A stretch of 59,006 nucleotides of DNA from Maribacter sp. 4G9 (GTDB lineage: Bacteria > Bacteroidota > Bacteroidia > Flavobacteriales > Flavobacteriaceae): positions 1 through 59,006 of the forward strand of contig NZ_MDGL01000076.1 in assembly GCF_002742265.1 (NCBI RefSeq), read 5' to 3'. Of the stretch, positions 43,560 to 52,561 are shown piece after piece; the stretch's first letter is position 1; each line of letters begins with the position of its first letter. The position numbers were made by a program, and so were the translations under genes. The notes beneath the pieces are model-generated. The model was not told where the DNA came from. It searched no databases and saw only the letters and a list, made by a program, of their open reading frames with translations.

Positions 43560-43910
43560 TCAGTTACTTAGTTCCCGAACTTTATAACGGACCATTTTTT
43601 TTATGAGCCCCAAAGGGAGTTCTTCGTCAAAGGGAAATTGAACGGATCCTTTCCCTTTTTTATATGCTGCCAATTCTGTCTCGAATGCCGCATGCGCGGA
43701 AGGCGTGCCATAAAACCCAAAATGCTTTTTCTGCGCTGCGAAGTATACCAAAGGCTTCCCGTTTAGTTTGTACGCTGGCATTCCATAACTTATTCCTTCT
43801 ACGGCCTGTGGAGCGGTTTCTTTGACCAGTTTTTGAAGTACCCGTAATTGCTCCTGTATTTCTAATGGGAAATGGGCAACATAGCCCTCAAAATCGAAAG
43901 CCTTAATCAT
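43560..43910 (-). CDS. DUF1801 domain protein (YdhG-like)
   Basis: A 116-residue protein starting MIKAFDFEGYVAHFPLEIQE with the DUF1801 features AVEGISYGMPAYKLNGKPLV, YFAAQKKHFGFYGTP and PFDEELPLGLIKKMV. Starts at 43919 (MPTMIKAF) or further upstream are possible, but the family N-terminus fits 43910. Related proteins are annotated as frataxin-like iron chaperones; this is weakly supported. Its 3' end lies 24 nt from the broken dps. Confidence 0.82.
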   Translation of the reverse strand: MIKAFDFEGYVAHFPLEIQEQLRVLQKLVKETAPQAVEGISYGMPAYKLNGKPLVYFAAQKKHFGFYGTPSAHAAFETELAAYKKGKGSVQFPFDEELPLGLIKKMVRYKVRELSN

Positions 43911-43971
43911 GGTTGGCATAGGAAGGTACATCCAGGTTATCCATTTAAAATTAGGAAATTCATTCCATAAA

Positions 43972-43999
43972 AAAAAGACCTCCAATTGGAAGTCTTTTC
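43972..43999 (-). terminator. Rho-independent terminator of the DUF2141 gene
   Basis: AAAAGAC and GTCTTTT flank a TCCAATTGGA core, giving a near-perfect hairpin that on the minus strand ends in a run of nine T; it is 22 nt beyond the DUF2141 stop. Confidence 0.8.
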
Positions 44000-44020
44000 G
44001 TTAATGATCGCTGCTTTGTT

Positions 44021-44440
44021 CTAGAACCGTATCCTGAATTCCAAATCGGTATCGGCTACTTCAAATTTGGAACCATCAAAACTTGGTGGGCCAAAGGTCA
44101 TTTCTCCCGTGGTGGCATAACTTTCCTTGGGCATGCCGGTAGGTTCAAAATCCATTCTTTGATTTCCGTTGGCATCGTGCATCAACATTAAGGCAAAAGT
44201 TCCGGGTTCCACGTCCGAAAATGTAAGGGTCACTTCCCCGGTGGTGGCATCCACACTTTTGTTCTGGATGCCGGCTCCTTTCATAAAGGTATCGGCAGTA
44301 TGCAGGGAGCCAATGATTTGACCTTCGTTGGACAATACGTTCTCAATGGTTACGGTTACGTTGACGCCCTTTTTTTCTTGGGCATATCCGGTCAATACAC
44401 TTGTTATTACCAATCCTAAAATAATTCCCATTTTTTTCAT
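44021..44440 (-). CDS. Secreted DUF2141 protein
   Basis: A 139-residue protein starting MKKMGIILGLVITSVLTGYA, a signal peptide cleaved before QEKK. The mature part has DUF2141 features: VTIENVLSNEGQIIGSLHTA, VTLTFSDVEPGTFALMLMHD and DANGNQRMDFEPTGMPKE, the last resembling a calcium-binding DxNxNxxxD loop. The frame is open upstream to 44497 but only ATG 44440 gives a signal peptide. Divergent from the TonB receptor; function unknown. Confidence 0.87.
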   Translation of the reverse strand: MKKMGIILGLVITSVLTGYAQEKKGVNVTVTIENVLSNEGQIIGSLHTADTFMKGAGIQNKSVDATTGEVTLTFSDVEPGTFALMLMHDANGNQRMDFEPTGMPKESYATTGEMTFGPPSFDGSKFEVADTDLEFRIRF

Positions 44441-44514
44441 GTCTGTGATTTTTATAGTTATTTGATGTCCCAAAATTGCAGTATATCCAAGCATCAAGAA
44501 AAATACATCTACCC

Positions 44515-44585
44515 AATTGTGGAATTTTTGGACTGAGTTGTAACATTACTTTTTGACTTCAATTCAAGGTACTTTTTCCACAATT
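44515..44585. other. Long-range inverted repeat in the DUF2141-TBDR promoter region
   Basis: AATTGTGGAA (44515..44524) and TTCCACAATT (44576..44585) are perfect 10-bp arms 51 nt apart, enclosing the probable plus-strand promoter of the receptor gene (TTACTTTTTG). They could be paired operator sites for a looping regulator or arms of a cruciform. Confidence 0.45.
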
Positions 44586-44656
44586 CGGTCAGCCTAAATT
44601 TGACATCCATTTCTATTGGAGGAGTTTTGTTCCATAATCAATCGGAATAAAACACC

Positions 44657-46816
44657 ATGAGAATTTTCTATCAGTTTCTATTTATTTGTATCACCATAGC
44701 CACCAATGCACAAACGGTCGTTTCTGGGGTGGTGCTGGATACAAGGAACCATCCCATAGAAGGGGCCAATGTCTATTTGGAAGGCACTTATGATGGTGCC
44801 TCTACGGATGCCCAGGGAAATTTCAGCTTTGAGACCACGGAAACCGGTACGCAAAACCTGTTGGTTTCCATGCTTTCCTTTGAACCATTTTCGCAAGCAG
44901 GGGATGTTTCATTTTTTAAGGACCTTAAGATTACTTTATATGAGGCGTTAAACGAATTAACGGGCGTTACCTTGACCGCAGGAAGTTTTCAGGCGGGTGA
45001 TAATTCAAAGGTGTCCGTTTTAAAACCACTGGATATCGTAACAACGGCCGGGGCGGCAGGCGATTTTGTCGCCGCATTGCAAACCCTTCCAGGTACCAGT
45101 ACGGTAAATGAGGATGGTAGGTTGTTCGTTAGGGGAGGGGCTGCCGGTGAGACCCAAGTGTTTATTGACGGTCTGCGGGTTTTTCAACCTTTCAATGCTA
45201 CTGCGAACAACATTCCCACACGGGGCAGATTCTCTCCTTTTTTGTTCAAGGGGATAACCTTTAGTACCGGAGGATATTCCGCGGAATACGGTCAGGCGCT
45301 TTCGAGTGTGCTTTTACTGAATACAACGGATATCCCAGAACAGGAAAAAACGGATATTTCCCTTATGTCCGTAGGTGGAGGATTGGGGCATACCGAAATA
45401 TGGGGCCAAGAATCCCTGAGCATCAATGCCAATTATATCAACTTGGCCCCCTATCAAGTGTTGGTACCTTCCGATCAGGACATGCGATGGAACAAACCAT
45501 TTGAATCCAATTCCGGGGAGGCAGTGTTTCGAAGTTTGGGAGACAAAAGTATATTCAAGCTCTATACAGGATTCAATCATTCCAATCTGGATATCGCCCA
45601 GGCCGATATCAACTTTGACGAATTTGTGGATTTTCGCCTTCAAAACAACAATCTGTATCTAAACGCCTCCTACAAGAACTTTTTCGAGAAAGAATGGACG
45701 CTTTCCACAGGGGTCAGTATTTCCAATGATACCAACGATGTGATTGTGCTGAACAACGACATAGATTCCCGTGAGACGGCCGTTCACCTAAAGGCCAAAA
45801 TGGGAAAGAACTTTACGAATAGACTGCAATTGAATTTTGGTACGGAATATTTTGTACAAGACTTTGATGAAACCTTCCGCAGTGCCGGAATAGATTCGTT
45901 CCCCTATGGTTTTACCGATGGATTATGGGCCGGTTTTGCAGAAACCGATGTCTATTTTAGCAATCGGTTTGCCATGAAACTCGGGGGGCGCGTGGAACAC
46001 AGCAGGCTTTTGGAACAGACAGCGCTGTCACCCCGATTCTCATTGGCCTATAAAAGTGGGGGTAAGGGACAGTTTTCCTTGGCTTTTGGGGACTTCTATC
46101 AGAACCCTTGGGCGGAATACTTGAAATTTGACCAAAACCTGGAATCTGAAAAGACTTCACACTACATTCTCAACTATCAATATTTGGATAATGGGAAAAC
46201 CTTTAGGGCAGAAGCGTATTATAAGAATTATCAAGGATTGGTCAAGTTCGATACGGAAATGCCCCAATTCAATTCCGTTTTCAACAACAATGGCGGTGGC
46301 TATGCTGCAGGATTGGACCTTTTCTGGCGGGACAATAAAAGTATTTACAATCTAGATTATTGGGTGTCCTATTCCTATTTGGACACTGAAAGGGATTACC
46401 GAAATTTTAGGGAAAGGGCCACGCCAAACTTTGCGCCAAAACACAGCTTTTCCCTCGTCACCAAATATTGGGTCGAGGATTGGCGTTCCCAAGTGGGGTT
46501 TTCCTATAATTATGGTTCCGGAAGGCCCTATAACGATCCCAATAAGACCGAATTTTTAAGTGAAAGGACGAAATCCTTCAATAACTTGAGCATCAATTGG
46601 GCCTACCTTCTGTCCCAACAAAAAATCCTCTATTTTTCCATTAGTAATGTGGCAGGTTTTAACAATGTCAATGGGTACCAATATGCCAATTCTCCAAATG
46701 ATTTAGGTGTTTTTGAAAGGCGGACCATACGGCCCAATGCCGATACCTTCTTTTTTGTTGGCTTCTTTTGGACCATCAGTCAGGATAGCAAAAGCAACCA
46801 GTTGAACAATCTTTAA
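44657..46816 (+). CDS. TonB-dependent receptor with carboxypeptidase-like N-terminal domain
   Basis: A 719-residue outer membrane protein: signal peptide (to about residue 18), carboxypeptidase-regulatory-like domain (about 19-105; VSGVVLDTRNHPIEGANVYL), plug (about 115-235; LQTLPGTSTVNEDGRLFVRG, VFIDGLRVFQPF) and a 22-strand-type barrel with alternating aromatic strands to the C-terminus. No SusD partner or other polysaccharide gene is adjacent, so siderophore, metal or peptide uptake is as likely as glycan uptake. Its stop overlaps that of the convergent DoxX gene by 4 nt. Confidence 0.92.
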   Translation: MRIFYQFLFICITIATNAQTVVSGVVLDTRNHPIEGANVYLEGTYDGASTDAQGNFSFETTETGTQNLLVSMLSFEPFSQAGDVSFFKDLKITLYEALNELTGVTLTAGSFQAGDNSKVSVLKPLDIVTTAGAAGDFVAALQTLPGTSTVNEDGRLFVRGGAAGETQVFIDGLRVFQPFNATANNIPTRGRFSPFLFKGITFSTGGYSAEYGQALSSVLLLNTTDIPEQEKTDISLMSVGGGLGHTEIWGQESLSINANYINLAPYQVLVPSDQDMRWNKPFESNSGEAVFRSLGDKSIFKLYTGFNHSNLDIAQADINFDEFVDFRLQNNNLYLNASYKNFFEKEWTLSTGVSISNDTNDVIVLNNDIDSRETAVHLKAKMGKNFTNRLQLNFGTEYFVQDFDETFRSAGIDSFPYGFTDGLWAGFAETDVYFSNRFAMKLGGRVEHSRLLEQTALSPRFSLAYKSGGKGQFSLAFGDFYQNPWAEYLKFDQNLESEKTSHYILNYQYLDNGKTFRAEAYYKNYQGLVKFDTEMPQFNSVFNNNGGGYAAGLDLFWRDNKSIYNLDYWVSYSYLDTERDYRNFRERATPNFAPKHSFSLVTKYWVEDWRSQVGFSYNYGSGRPYNDPNKTEFLSERTKSFNNLSINWAYLLSQQKILYFSISNVAGFNNVNGYQYANSPNDLGVFERRTIRPNADTFFFVGFFWTISQDSKSNQLNNL

Positions 46817-47304
46817 AGGACATATTGGGACAAACGGTAATCCAGACTATATCTGCCAGCCCCAAAACCCATATAGAACATACCCATGCAAAAAAATAGA
46901 AAGACGGGCAGGATATCCCAGGAGCCGTCCCATTTTCTAAAAAATATACCCATTGCCATGGTCAGGAATACAAAAAACGAAGTGACGCGGGTATTCAGTC
47001 CAATAATGAGCAAAAGTCCGCCAACGGCTTCCATAAAACCTATGGACCACGCAAAAAGAAAGGGCATAGTGTCAAATGGAAAACCTTGAAATGCTATATG
47101 GTCCACAAATTCCTTGGATACTTCGAACATAGATAAATTCATATAATCCGGTGTCCAAGGGGTGCCAAACTTGTTCGGGGCATATTTGAAGGCCAAAAAA
47201 TATCCCATGAGTACTCTGGGAAATATTAAAATCAGGTTGGGAATAAAGCCATTAACATCAAACGGCCTAAGAATTTTCTTGTATTCGCAAAGCACACAGA
47301 CCAT
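46813..47304 (-). CDS. DoxX family membrane protein (copy 1)
   Basis: A 163-residue protein with four hydrophobic helices of the DoxX fold: ILIFPRVLMGYFLAFKY, then FLFAWSIGFMEAVGGLLLII, TRVTSFFVFLTMAMG and WDGSWDILPVFLFFCMGMF. DoxX proteins are small quinone-linked or redox-scaffold membrane proteins; DoxD relatives form thiosulfate:quinone oxidoreductase. A paralogue with the same layout lies 218 nt upstream. A perfect 18-bp palindrome lies 34 nt before the start. Confidence 0.87.
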   Translation of the reverse strand: MVCVLCEYKKILRPFDVNGFIPNLILIFPRVLMGYFLAFKYAPNKFGTPWTPDYMNLSMFEVSKEFVDHIAFQGFPFDTMPFLFAWSIGFMEAVGGLLLIIGLNTRVTSFFVFLTMAMGIFFRKWDGSWDILPVFLFFCMGMFYMGFGAGRYSLDYRLSQYVL

Positions 47305-47330
47305 ATTTCATTGGGTTAAAATGATACTTA

Positions 47331-47356
47331 GGTTAGTGTATCCTAAATTTAGGATA
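47331..47356. promoter_or_regulatory. 18-bp palindromic operator candidate before DoxX copy 1
   Basis: TATCCTAAATTTAGGATA (47339..47356) is a perfect palindrome, preceded by GGTTAGTGT (47331..47339). The latter 9-mer also occurs at 48037..48045 before the second DoxX gene, at a similar distance from the start. A dimeric repressor of the MarR or HxlR type is a reasonable guess; no such gene is adjacent. Confidence 0.5.
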
Positions 47357-47521
47357 TCGGCATAAGTATACCAAATGAAAAACTTTTAAAAACGATTTTT
47401 TTTAAAAAGTTAATGTGGTACGTTACCTATAGGTAAATAATTGCCACCCTCGTGTCGATGGTCAAAATACCCGCTTTTTTTAGACGGTTTAATAGCTATG
47501 GGATTTATCTTTATTTATTAT

Positions 47522-48013
47522 TTACCCAAGATGAAAACGGTTCACGATATAATAATCTAAACTATACTTACCCGCGCCAAAACCCATAAAAAATAGGCCG
47601 AAACAAAAGATACTAAAGACAGGAAGAATATCCCAACTGCCGTCCCATGCCCTAAATAGGATAGTGATGAACTTAGTACAAACAATGAAAAAGCACGTTA
47701 TTCTAGTGTTCATCCCCAAAATCAATAAAATACCGCCCAAGGCCGTTGTAATAGCTGCCGACCAGGCAAAAGCCTTGGGCATAAGACTAAAGGGCATGCC
47801 AAAATCCGATACTTTTTCCACAAACCAGGGTGCCACCTGCAAAAACTGCAACCCCTCATCTGACCATGGGGTTCCCAAGAGCTCATTGGAAAAAATAAAG
47901 GCCAATAAAAACCCCATAAATACCCTTGGGAACAATAACATAAGATTGGGCAGCACACCATCAACTTGATAAGGTTTTAGAGCTTGACTCAAAAAATACC
48001 GTAGACGAACCAT
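47522..48013 (-). CDS. DoxX family membrane protein (copy 2)
   Basis: A 163-residue paralogue of the previous gene, same length and same four-helix layout: MLLFPRVFMGFLLAFIFSNE, KAFAWSAAITTALGGILLIL, TRITCFFIVCTKFITILFRA and WDGSWDILPVFSIFCFGLFF. Sequence identity to copy 1 is moderate, so the duplication is old. It is not in an operon with copy 1 (217-nt gap with its own regulatory palindrome). Confidence 0.87.
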   Translation of the reverse strand: MVRLRYFLSQALKPYQVDGVLPNLMLLFPRVFMGFLLAFIFSNELLGTPWSDEGLQFLQVAPWFVEKVSDFGMPFSLMPKAFAWSAAITTALGGILLILGMNTRITCFFIVCTKFITILFRAWDGSWDILPVFSIFCFGLFFMGFGAGKYSLDYYIVNRFHLG

Positions 48014-48177
48014 TTCATGTAATTTGAAGGTTAGCTGGTTAGTGTCCTCTTAAATTAACAAATTATTTGCAATTGTCGAGACTTAAATTTGATATAATGA
48101 ATTCATGATTTTAGCATATAGGTCAAGAAGTTCCTTTTATTCTTTTAATCTTTGTTAAATATCTAAAGAACAAGAAA

Positions 48178-49230
48178 ATGACAACTATAAAAGCATATGC
48201 AGCTTCTTCAAAGGAAGCGGACTTAAAACCCTTTGATATTGATAGGAGGGACGTACAACCTGATGATGTTAAAATAGACATTCTGTATTGTGGGGTATGT
48301 CATAGTGATTTACACCAAGTACGAAATGATTGGAAAAATTCTGTATACCCTGTGGTGCCTGGTCATGAAATCATTGGTAAGGTGTTGGAAGTAGGCAGCA
48401 ATGTTTCGAATTTTGAAGAAGGTGATTTGGTTGGCGTTGGCTGTTTGGTTGATTCGTGTAAGACTTGTGGGGCTTGCAAGGACGATCTGGAACAATTTTG
48501 TGAAAATGGGGCCACCTTTACCTACAACGGTGAGGACAAACATTTAGGCGGGCATACTTTTGGCGGGTATTCCGAAAGTATCGTAGTGGATAAGGACTTT
48601 GTTCTTAAAATCCCCACAAATTTAGACCCTAAGGCAGCAGCTCCCTTGCTTTGCGCCGGTATCACTACATATTCCCCCTTGGCGCATTGGAAAATTAAAA
48701 AAGGAGACAAGGTAGGTGTCATTGGATTGGGCGGATTGGGCCATATGGGTGTTAAGTTCGCACATGCCATGGGCGCTCATACGGTGATGATCACTACTTC
48801 TCCCAATAAAAGCGAGGATGCCAAGAAATTGGGGGCTGATGAGGTCTTGATTTCCAAAAACGACGAGGAGATGAAAAAGCATGCCAGTAGCTTTGATTTT
48901 TTATTGAACACGATACCCGTAGGACACGATATGAATCCGTATACCAATCTTTTAAAAAGGGATGCCACGATGGTTATTGTTGGTGCAGTGGAACCTCTGG
49001 ATCCCTTACATGGTGGAAGTTTGATCATGGGACGAAAGCGTATTGCCGGATCTTTGATCGGGGGTATTAAGGAAACCCAGGAAATGCTCGACTTTTGTGG
49101 GGAACATAACGTGGTTTGCGATATAGAAATGATTAACATCCAGGATATCAACGAAGCCTATGACCGACTTCAGAAGTCCGATGTTAAATATCGATTCGTT
49201 ATCGATATGAAATCACTTAAGGAAAGTTGA
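48178..49230 (+). CDS. Zinc-dependent NAD(P) alcohol dehydrogenase (cinnamyl alcohol dehydrogenase type)
   Basis: A 350-residue medium-chain dehydrogenase. Catalytic zinc ligands C41 and H63-E64 (CGVCHSDLH, PGHEIIG), structural zinc loop with CKTCGACKDDLEQFC, and nucleotide-binding GLGGLGHMGVKFAHAMG. It fits the CAD/YahK group of broad NADPH aldehyde reductases. Monocistronic; a MITE-like repeat follows it. Confidence 0.94.
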   Translation: MTTIKAYAASSKEADLKPFDIDRRDVQPDDVKIDILYCGVCHSDLHQVRNDWKNSVYPVVPGHEIIGKVLEVGSNVSNFEEGDLVGVGCLVDSCKTCGACKDDLEQFCENGATFTYNGEDKHLGGHTFGGYSESIVVDKDFVLKIPTNLDPKAAAPLLCAGITTYSPLAHWKIKKGDKVGVIGLGGLGHMGVKFAHAMGAHTVMITTSPNKSEDAKKLGADEVLISKNDEEMKKHASSFDFLLNTIPVGHDMNPYTNLLKRDATMVIVGAVEPLDPLHGGSLIMGRKRIAGSLIGGIKETQEMLDFCGEHNVVCDIEMINIQDINEAYDRLQKSDVKYRFVIDMKSLKES

Positions 49231-49254
49231 TCTAGGAGCATTAGGAAATAAAGA

Positions 49255-49407
49255 GAGGCTGTCTAAAAAGTCCTTTTTTGTCAATTGGAGCATTCCGGAT
49301 CTGCTCAAGATAAACTAGAGTAGAGCATATAACTTATTTATTTTTGATGCATCTCGACTGCGCTCGATGTGACATTTGAATGGAATTAGGACTTTTTAGA
49401 CAGCTCC
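49255..49407. mobile_element. MITE-like element with 17-bp terminal inverted repeats
   Basis: GCTGTCTAAAAAGTCCT at 49258..49274 is repeated in perfect inversion at 49388..49404, with the arms extending imperfectly to 49255 and 49407. The 153-nt element carries no open frame and includes a CATC-TCGA-N6-TCGATG hairpin near 49370, part of the GAGCGnAGTCGA type found elsewhere in the window. Terminal repeats of this size around a short non-coding core suggest a non-autonomous transposable element or an IS solo end pair; I see no clear target duplication. Confidence 0.6.
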
Positions 49408-49432
49408 TTGTATCTTCATATTTTCAGGGAGC

Positions 49433-50329
49433 TTAATTGCCTTCTTCTACCACGACTTGGGCGTCTAGGATGAAATCCTGAACCGTATTGTTGGCAGCAT
49501 TTATTTCTGCGGATATGGTATCGCTTTGAACATAACCCTCCAAACCAGAAGTGGTTCTATAGCTACCGGCCGGAATTCCCATAATCAAATAATTCCCATC
49601 TATATCGGAAAAGGTCGTCAAGGTATCGGTTTCATTAAATATCTCTACCAATGCACCTTCCTGTCCCAAAGGAGCTTCTTCCACAAGCGCGGAAACGTTC
49701 CCTTTAAGGGTTCCTGCCGTAGACATGTTGGAGGCTTTGATAACGGGTTTAAAATTAAACCCGGTAATGCCCCCGGCTACCTTGGTATTTCCTTTGGTAA
49801 CAAAGGATCTGTTCACATCAAAGTCAAGCAATAGATCAGCAGACAGGCCACCTACTATGGTAAGCCCTGGTTTTATGAATACTTTAATTCCTGTTTGTGC
49901 TCCACTTGGCACTTTTAGGTCATATTCAGTTCCATCCATAAGAACCACGTTTACACCTTTTACATAGACCCTTACCAAATCATAGGTGCCGGCAGGTACT
50001 TCTAAATCGGCTAGGCTGGCTGTAGTTCCGTTTACCAGATCCAATAGGTTTAGTGGGATTTCCTCCTCCATGAGGACTACGAAAGGATCGTCCATTTCTT
50101 CCGCATCGGTCGTTTCATCGTCTTCCGTAATGATTTCCCCTTTTTTTAATCTTACATCGATTTTGAATACGGTTACATTGGCTTCGGCAACTTGATCAAA
50201 AGGGAATGGGGCATCGACCATTTGTACACGTAGCCTCCCCGTTCCATCCATGTTTGGGGAGTCATCTGAACAACTAGTAGCTAAAAATAGGGTACATGCG
50301 AGTAGGGCGAAGATAAGATTTGTTTTCAT
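49433..50329 (-). CDS. DUF4382 lipoprotein with C-terminal carboxypeptidase-like domain
   Basis: A 298-residue lipoprotein (LATSC, Cys20). Residues about 30-185 form DUF4382 (LRVQMVDAPFPFDQVAEANV, NLLDLVNGTTASLADLEVPAG, LLLDFDVNRSFV). About 205-295 form a carboxypeptidase-regulatory-like beta-sandwich (TLKGNVSAL, DIDGNYLIMGIPAGSY). Such surface lipoproteins are common in marine Bacteroidota; ligand unknown. Monocistronic. Confidence 0.85.
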   Translation of the reverse strand: MKTNLIFALLACTLFLATSCSDDSPNMDGTGRLRVQMVDAPFPFDQVAEANVTVFKIDVRLKKGEIITEDDETTDAEEMDDPFVVLMEEEIPLNLLDLVNGTTASLADLEVPAGTYDLVRVYVKGVNVVLMDGTEYDLKVPSGAQTGIKVFIKPGLTIVGGLSADLLLDFDVNRSFVTKGNTKVAGGITGFNFKPVIKASNMSTAGTLKGNVSALVEEAPLGQEGALVEIFNETDTLTTFSDIDGNYLIMGIPAGSYRTTSGLEGYVQSDTISAEINAANNTVQDFILDAQVVVEEGN

Positions 50330-50475
50330 TTTAAAATGTTTAATGTTTTCCCTTTATTTTTTGGAAAATCGGTTATTTTAAAAAGTTGGGCAGTACAAAG
50401 GTGTAAAAATCTAAGAACCTTAAGATCAATAGTAGCATAAATTCGATGAACTACATGCGATGTAAACCAAGAAAT

Positions 50476-51849
50476 TCAAGGTTTTTGGTGGGAGGGGTAC
50501 GTGCCAAACCACTTGGCAATCACGTTTTCGGCAGGTTTGTAACGAGGGGAGAAATCAAGGTCAGTTTTTGCACTTTCGGGAGTAGTTCTATTTTGCCATT
50601 CCCATATATATAAACCTGCGAACCAAGGTTTGTCCCAATTCTTTTTGAACATGGCCTCATAGGCCAGTTGCTGGGTTCGGTCCGATTTCTTCATGGTATA
50701 CTTATTAAAATAGGAACCCCATTCCCACGGTTTTATAGTGGCATCGGGAGTGCTTTTATAGCCCACCTCCGTGAAGAGGACGGGTTTGCCGTATTTTTTG
50801 TGTACGGCCTCCAAAGCGGCCAAATGTTTGTCCCAGCCTTTTTCGATGCTTTCCAAATTGGGATGTTCCTCTTTTGTAAGTGGGAAATAGGCCTGTATGC
50901 CAATATAATCCAGCTGGTCCCAAAATTGGATATGTTCGTATTCGTCATGCCAATTGGCGGCGTAGGTGAGTTTGCCATCATATAGAGTAAGGATTTCGGT
51001 AATAAGCGACCTCCATTTTTGGGGTTGTTTCTTGATGGAAGTTTTTAGTTCCGTTCCCACACAGAAAAGTTCAGAGTTCGTTTCTTGAGCTATTTTGGCG
51101 TACTTGAGCATGTTTTTGCGGTAACTTTCAAACCAGAGATCCCATTCACGGTCATCCTTTAATTGGATGTTGGCCCGCCAACCTTCGTTCATCCATAAAT
51201 GCGGTTTTAAATGCACGTGCAAACCTCTGTCGTGCAGGTCATTGATGGCCCTCACGATGCTGGAATCCCTTCGGCCATAAGTTTTCATAGATTCAGGGAC
51301 TTCCATTTGGGTTGTCTTTTCGTTTTCCTGATGTAAAAAGGGAACGACGGCCACCCATTCCACATTGGCCCTTATCAAGTTGTTTATCGCTTCGGTATTG
51401 TCGTCCGACCAACCAAAAACGCTAGCGCCCCTGTGCTTATTGTCAATTTCATAATAATGATTTGCCTTCCCGGATGTGTTCATGGCCTTAGCATCCCATT
51501 GAAAATCATGTCCCTCATTGGCATTGATGAAGACCACCGTTTTAAACCCGACAACCAGAAAAACGACGGGCAATAAAAATCGGAATGATAATTGGCGCCA
51601 CGCGGTACGACTGCCTTTTTTTCGGCCCACATTTACAAAATGAACAACTACAAAATAAAGCAAGCAACAAAGCAGAAAAAGGATGTGGAAACCTATGAGG
51701 ATGAACTTGCGGGAAGCCAGTTCAAAGAAAAAGGAGATATATTCAGAAAGGCTTTCGTTTCTTCGGGAAAACCGGACCAGGAAATACACAAACGTTGCTA
51801 CCCATAGGAATAGGTACAGCAAAACCAAATGTATACCGCGCTTTTGCAT
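50476..51849 (-). CDS. Membrane-anchored GH113-like glycoside hydrolase
   Basis: A 457-residue protein. Three hydrophobic helices (about 6-26, 48-70 and 90-108) precede a TIM-barrel domain (about 135-450) like family GH113 beta-mannanases: HRGASVFGWSDDNTEAINNL, VAVVPFLHQE, LKPHLWMNEGW, acid/base candidate E267 (FCVGTELKTS), DYIGIQAYFPL and nucleophile candidate E361 (VLFTEVGYKS). The three-helix anchor before a GH113 barrel is unusual and places the active site on the periplasmic face. Encoded 2 nt after a PaiB-family gene, in the same operon. Substrate is uncertain; beta-mannan is the family precedent. Confidence 0.8.
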   Translation of the reverse strand: MQKRGIHLVLLYLFLWVATFVYFLVRFSRRNESLSEYISFFFELASRKFILIGFHILFLLCCLLYFVVVHFVNVGRKKGSRTAWRQLSFRFLLPVVFLVVGFKTVVFINANEGHDFQWDAKAMNTSGKANHYYEIDNKHRGASVFGWSDDNTEAINNLIRANVEWVAVVPFLHQENEKTTQMEVPESMKTYGRRDSSIVRAINDLHDRGLHVHLKPHLWMNEGWRANIQLKDDREWDLWFESYRKNMLKYAKIAQETNSELFCVGTELKTSIKKQPQKWRSLITEILTLYDGKLTYAANWHDEYEHIQFWDQLDYIGIQAYFPLTKEEHPNLESIEKGWDKHLAALEAVHKKYGKPVLFTEVGYKSTPDATIKPWEWGSYFNKYTMKKSDRTQQLAYEAMFKKNWDKPWFAGLYIWEWQNRTTPESAKTDLDFSPRYKPAENVIAKWFGTYPSHQKP

Positions 51850-51851
51850 TG

Positions 51852-52457
51852 TTACTTCTTTTTTTCCATGTTTTGGGCAATCGCTTTAGCCCCGGCATCC
51901 CGTTCCTTTAACTCCGATATTATCTTGGCATGGTCGTGTTCCCTACCTTGGGATAATTTATAAGTTGCCTGGATATCCGTTATCCTTATCTTAAATCCCA
52001 CAACGCCCCTAATCTGCGCCATGGTTTTATCGGACATATCGTGCAATGAAATGGAATGCTTGGAATCCTTTTCATATTTGTCCACCAATGTATGCATGGA
52101 GGCCAGAACTTCTTCTTCCGATAAGATACGGATTCGACCGTAGACATGCACGGCGATATAGTTCCAAGTGGGTACTTCTTCATCGGCATACCATGAGGAG
52201 GAGACATAGGAATGTGGTCCGTTAAAGATACAAAGCACTGTGTCTGTATCGGTAAAATGCCTCCACTGCGGGTTGGCTTTGGAAATATGGCTGACCAAAA
52301 AATCGGTTCCATGTGTATCGGTAACCAATTCCATAGGAATATGGGTGGCCCATGGTTTTCCAAGGACCTGATTGATCAAGATTCCAAAACCATTGTTTTT
52401 TATGAAATCCCGTACTTGGGAAATGTCCTCGTTTTTGTAATGGTTGGGAGTGTACAT
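51852..52457 (-). CDS. PaiB family FMN-binding protein
   Basis: A 201-residue protein of the PaiB/FMN-binding negative regulator family: MYTPNHYKNEDISQVRDFIK, then HIPMELVTD, VLCIFNGPHSYVSSSWYADE, VPTWNYIAVHVYGRIR and a C-terminal helical part (VGFKIRITDIQATYKLSQ). The fold is a split-barrel flavin-binding domain; members are called transcriptional regulators by analogy to B. subtilis PaiB but likely are flavin enzymes. First gene of the two-gene operon with the GH113-like protein. Confidence 0.88.
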   Translation of the reverse strand: MYTPNHYKNEDISQVRDFIKNNGFGILINQVLGKPWATHIPMELVTDTHGTDFLVSHISKANPQWRHFTDTDTVLCIFNGPHSYVSSSWYADEEVPTWNYIAVHVYGRIRILSEEEVLASMHTLVDKYEKDSKHSISLHDMSDKTMAQIRGVVGFKIRITDIQATYKLSQGREHDHAKIISELKERDAGAKAIAQNMEKKK

Positions 52458-52561
52458 AGTGTAAAGTTAGCAAAACATGGATTCAGGCAACAATCAAATT
52501 AAAAGCGTCAAGGTGTTTGGCAAAGGAAAGGTAAATTCGATGGAACTTAAAAAAAATTAAG

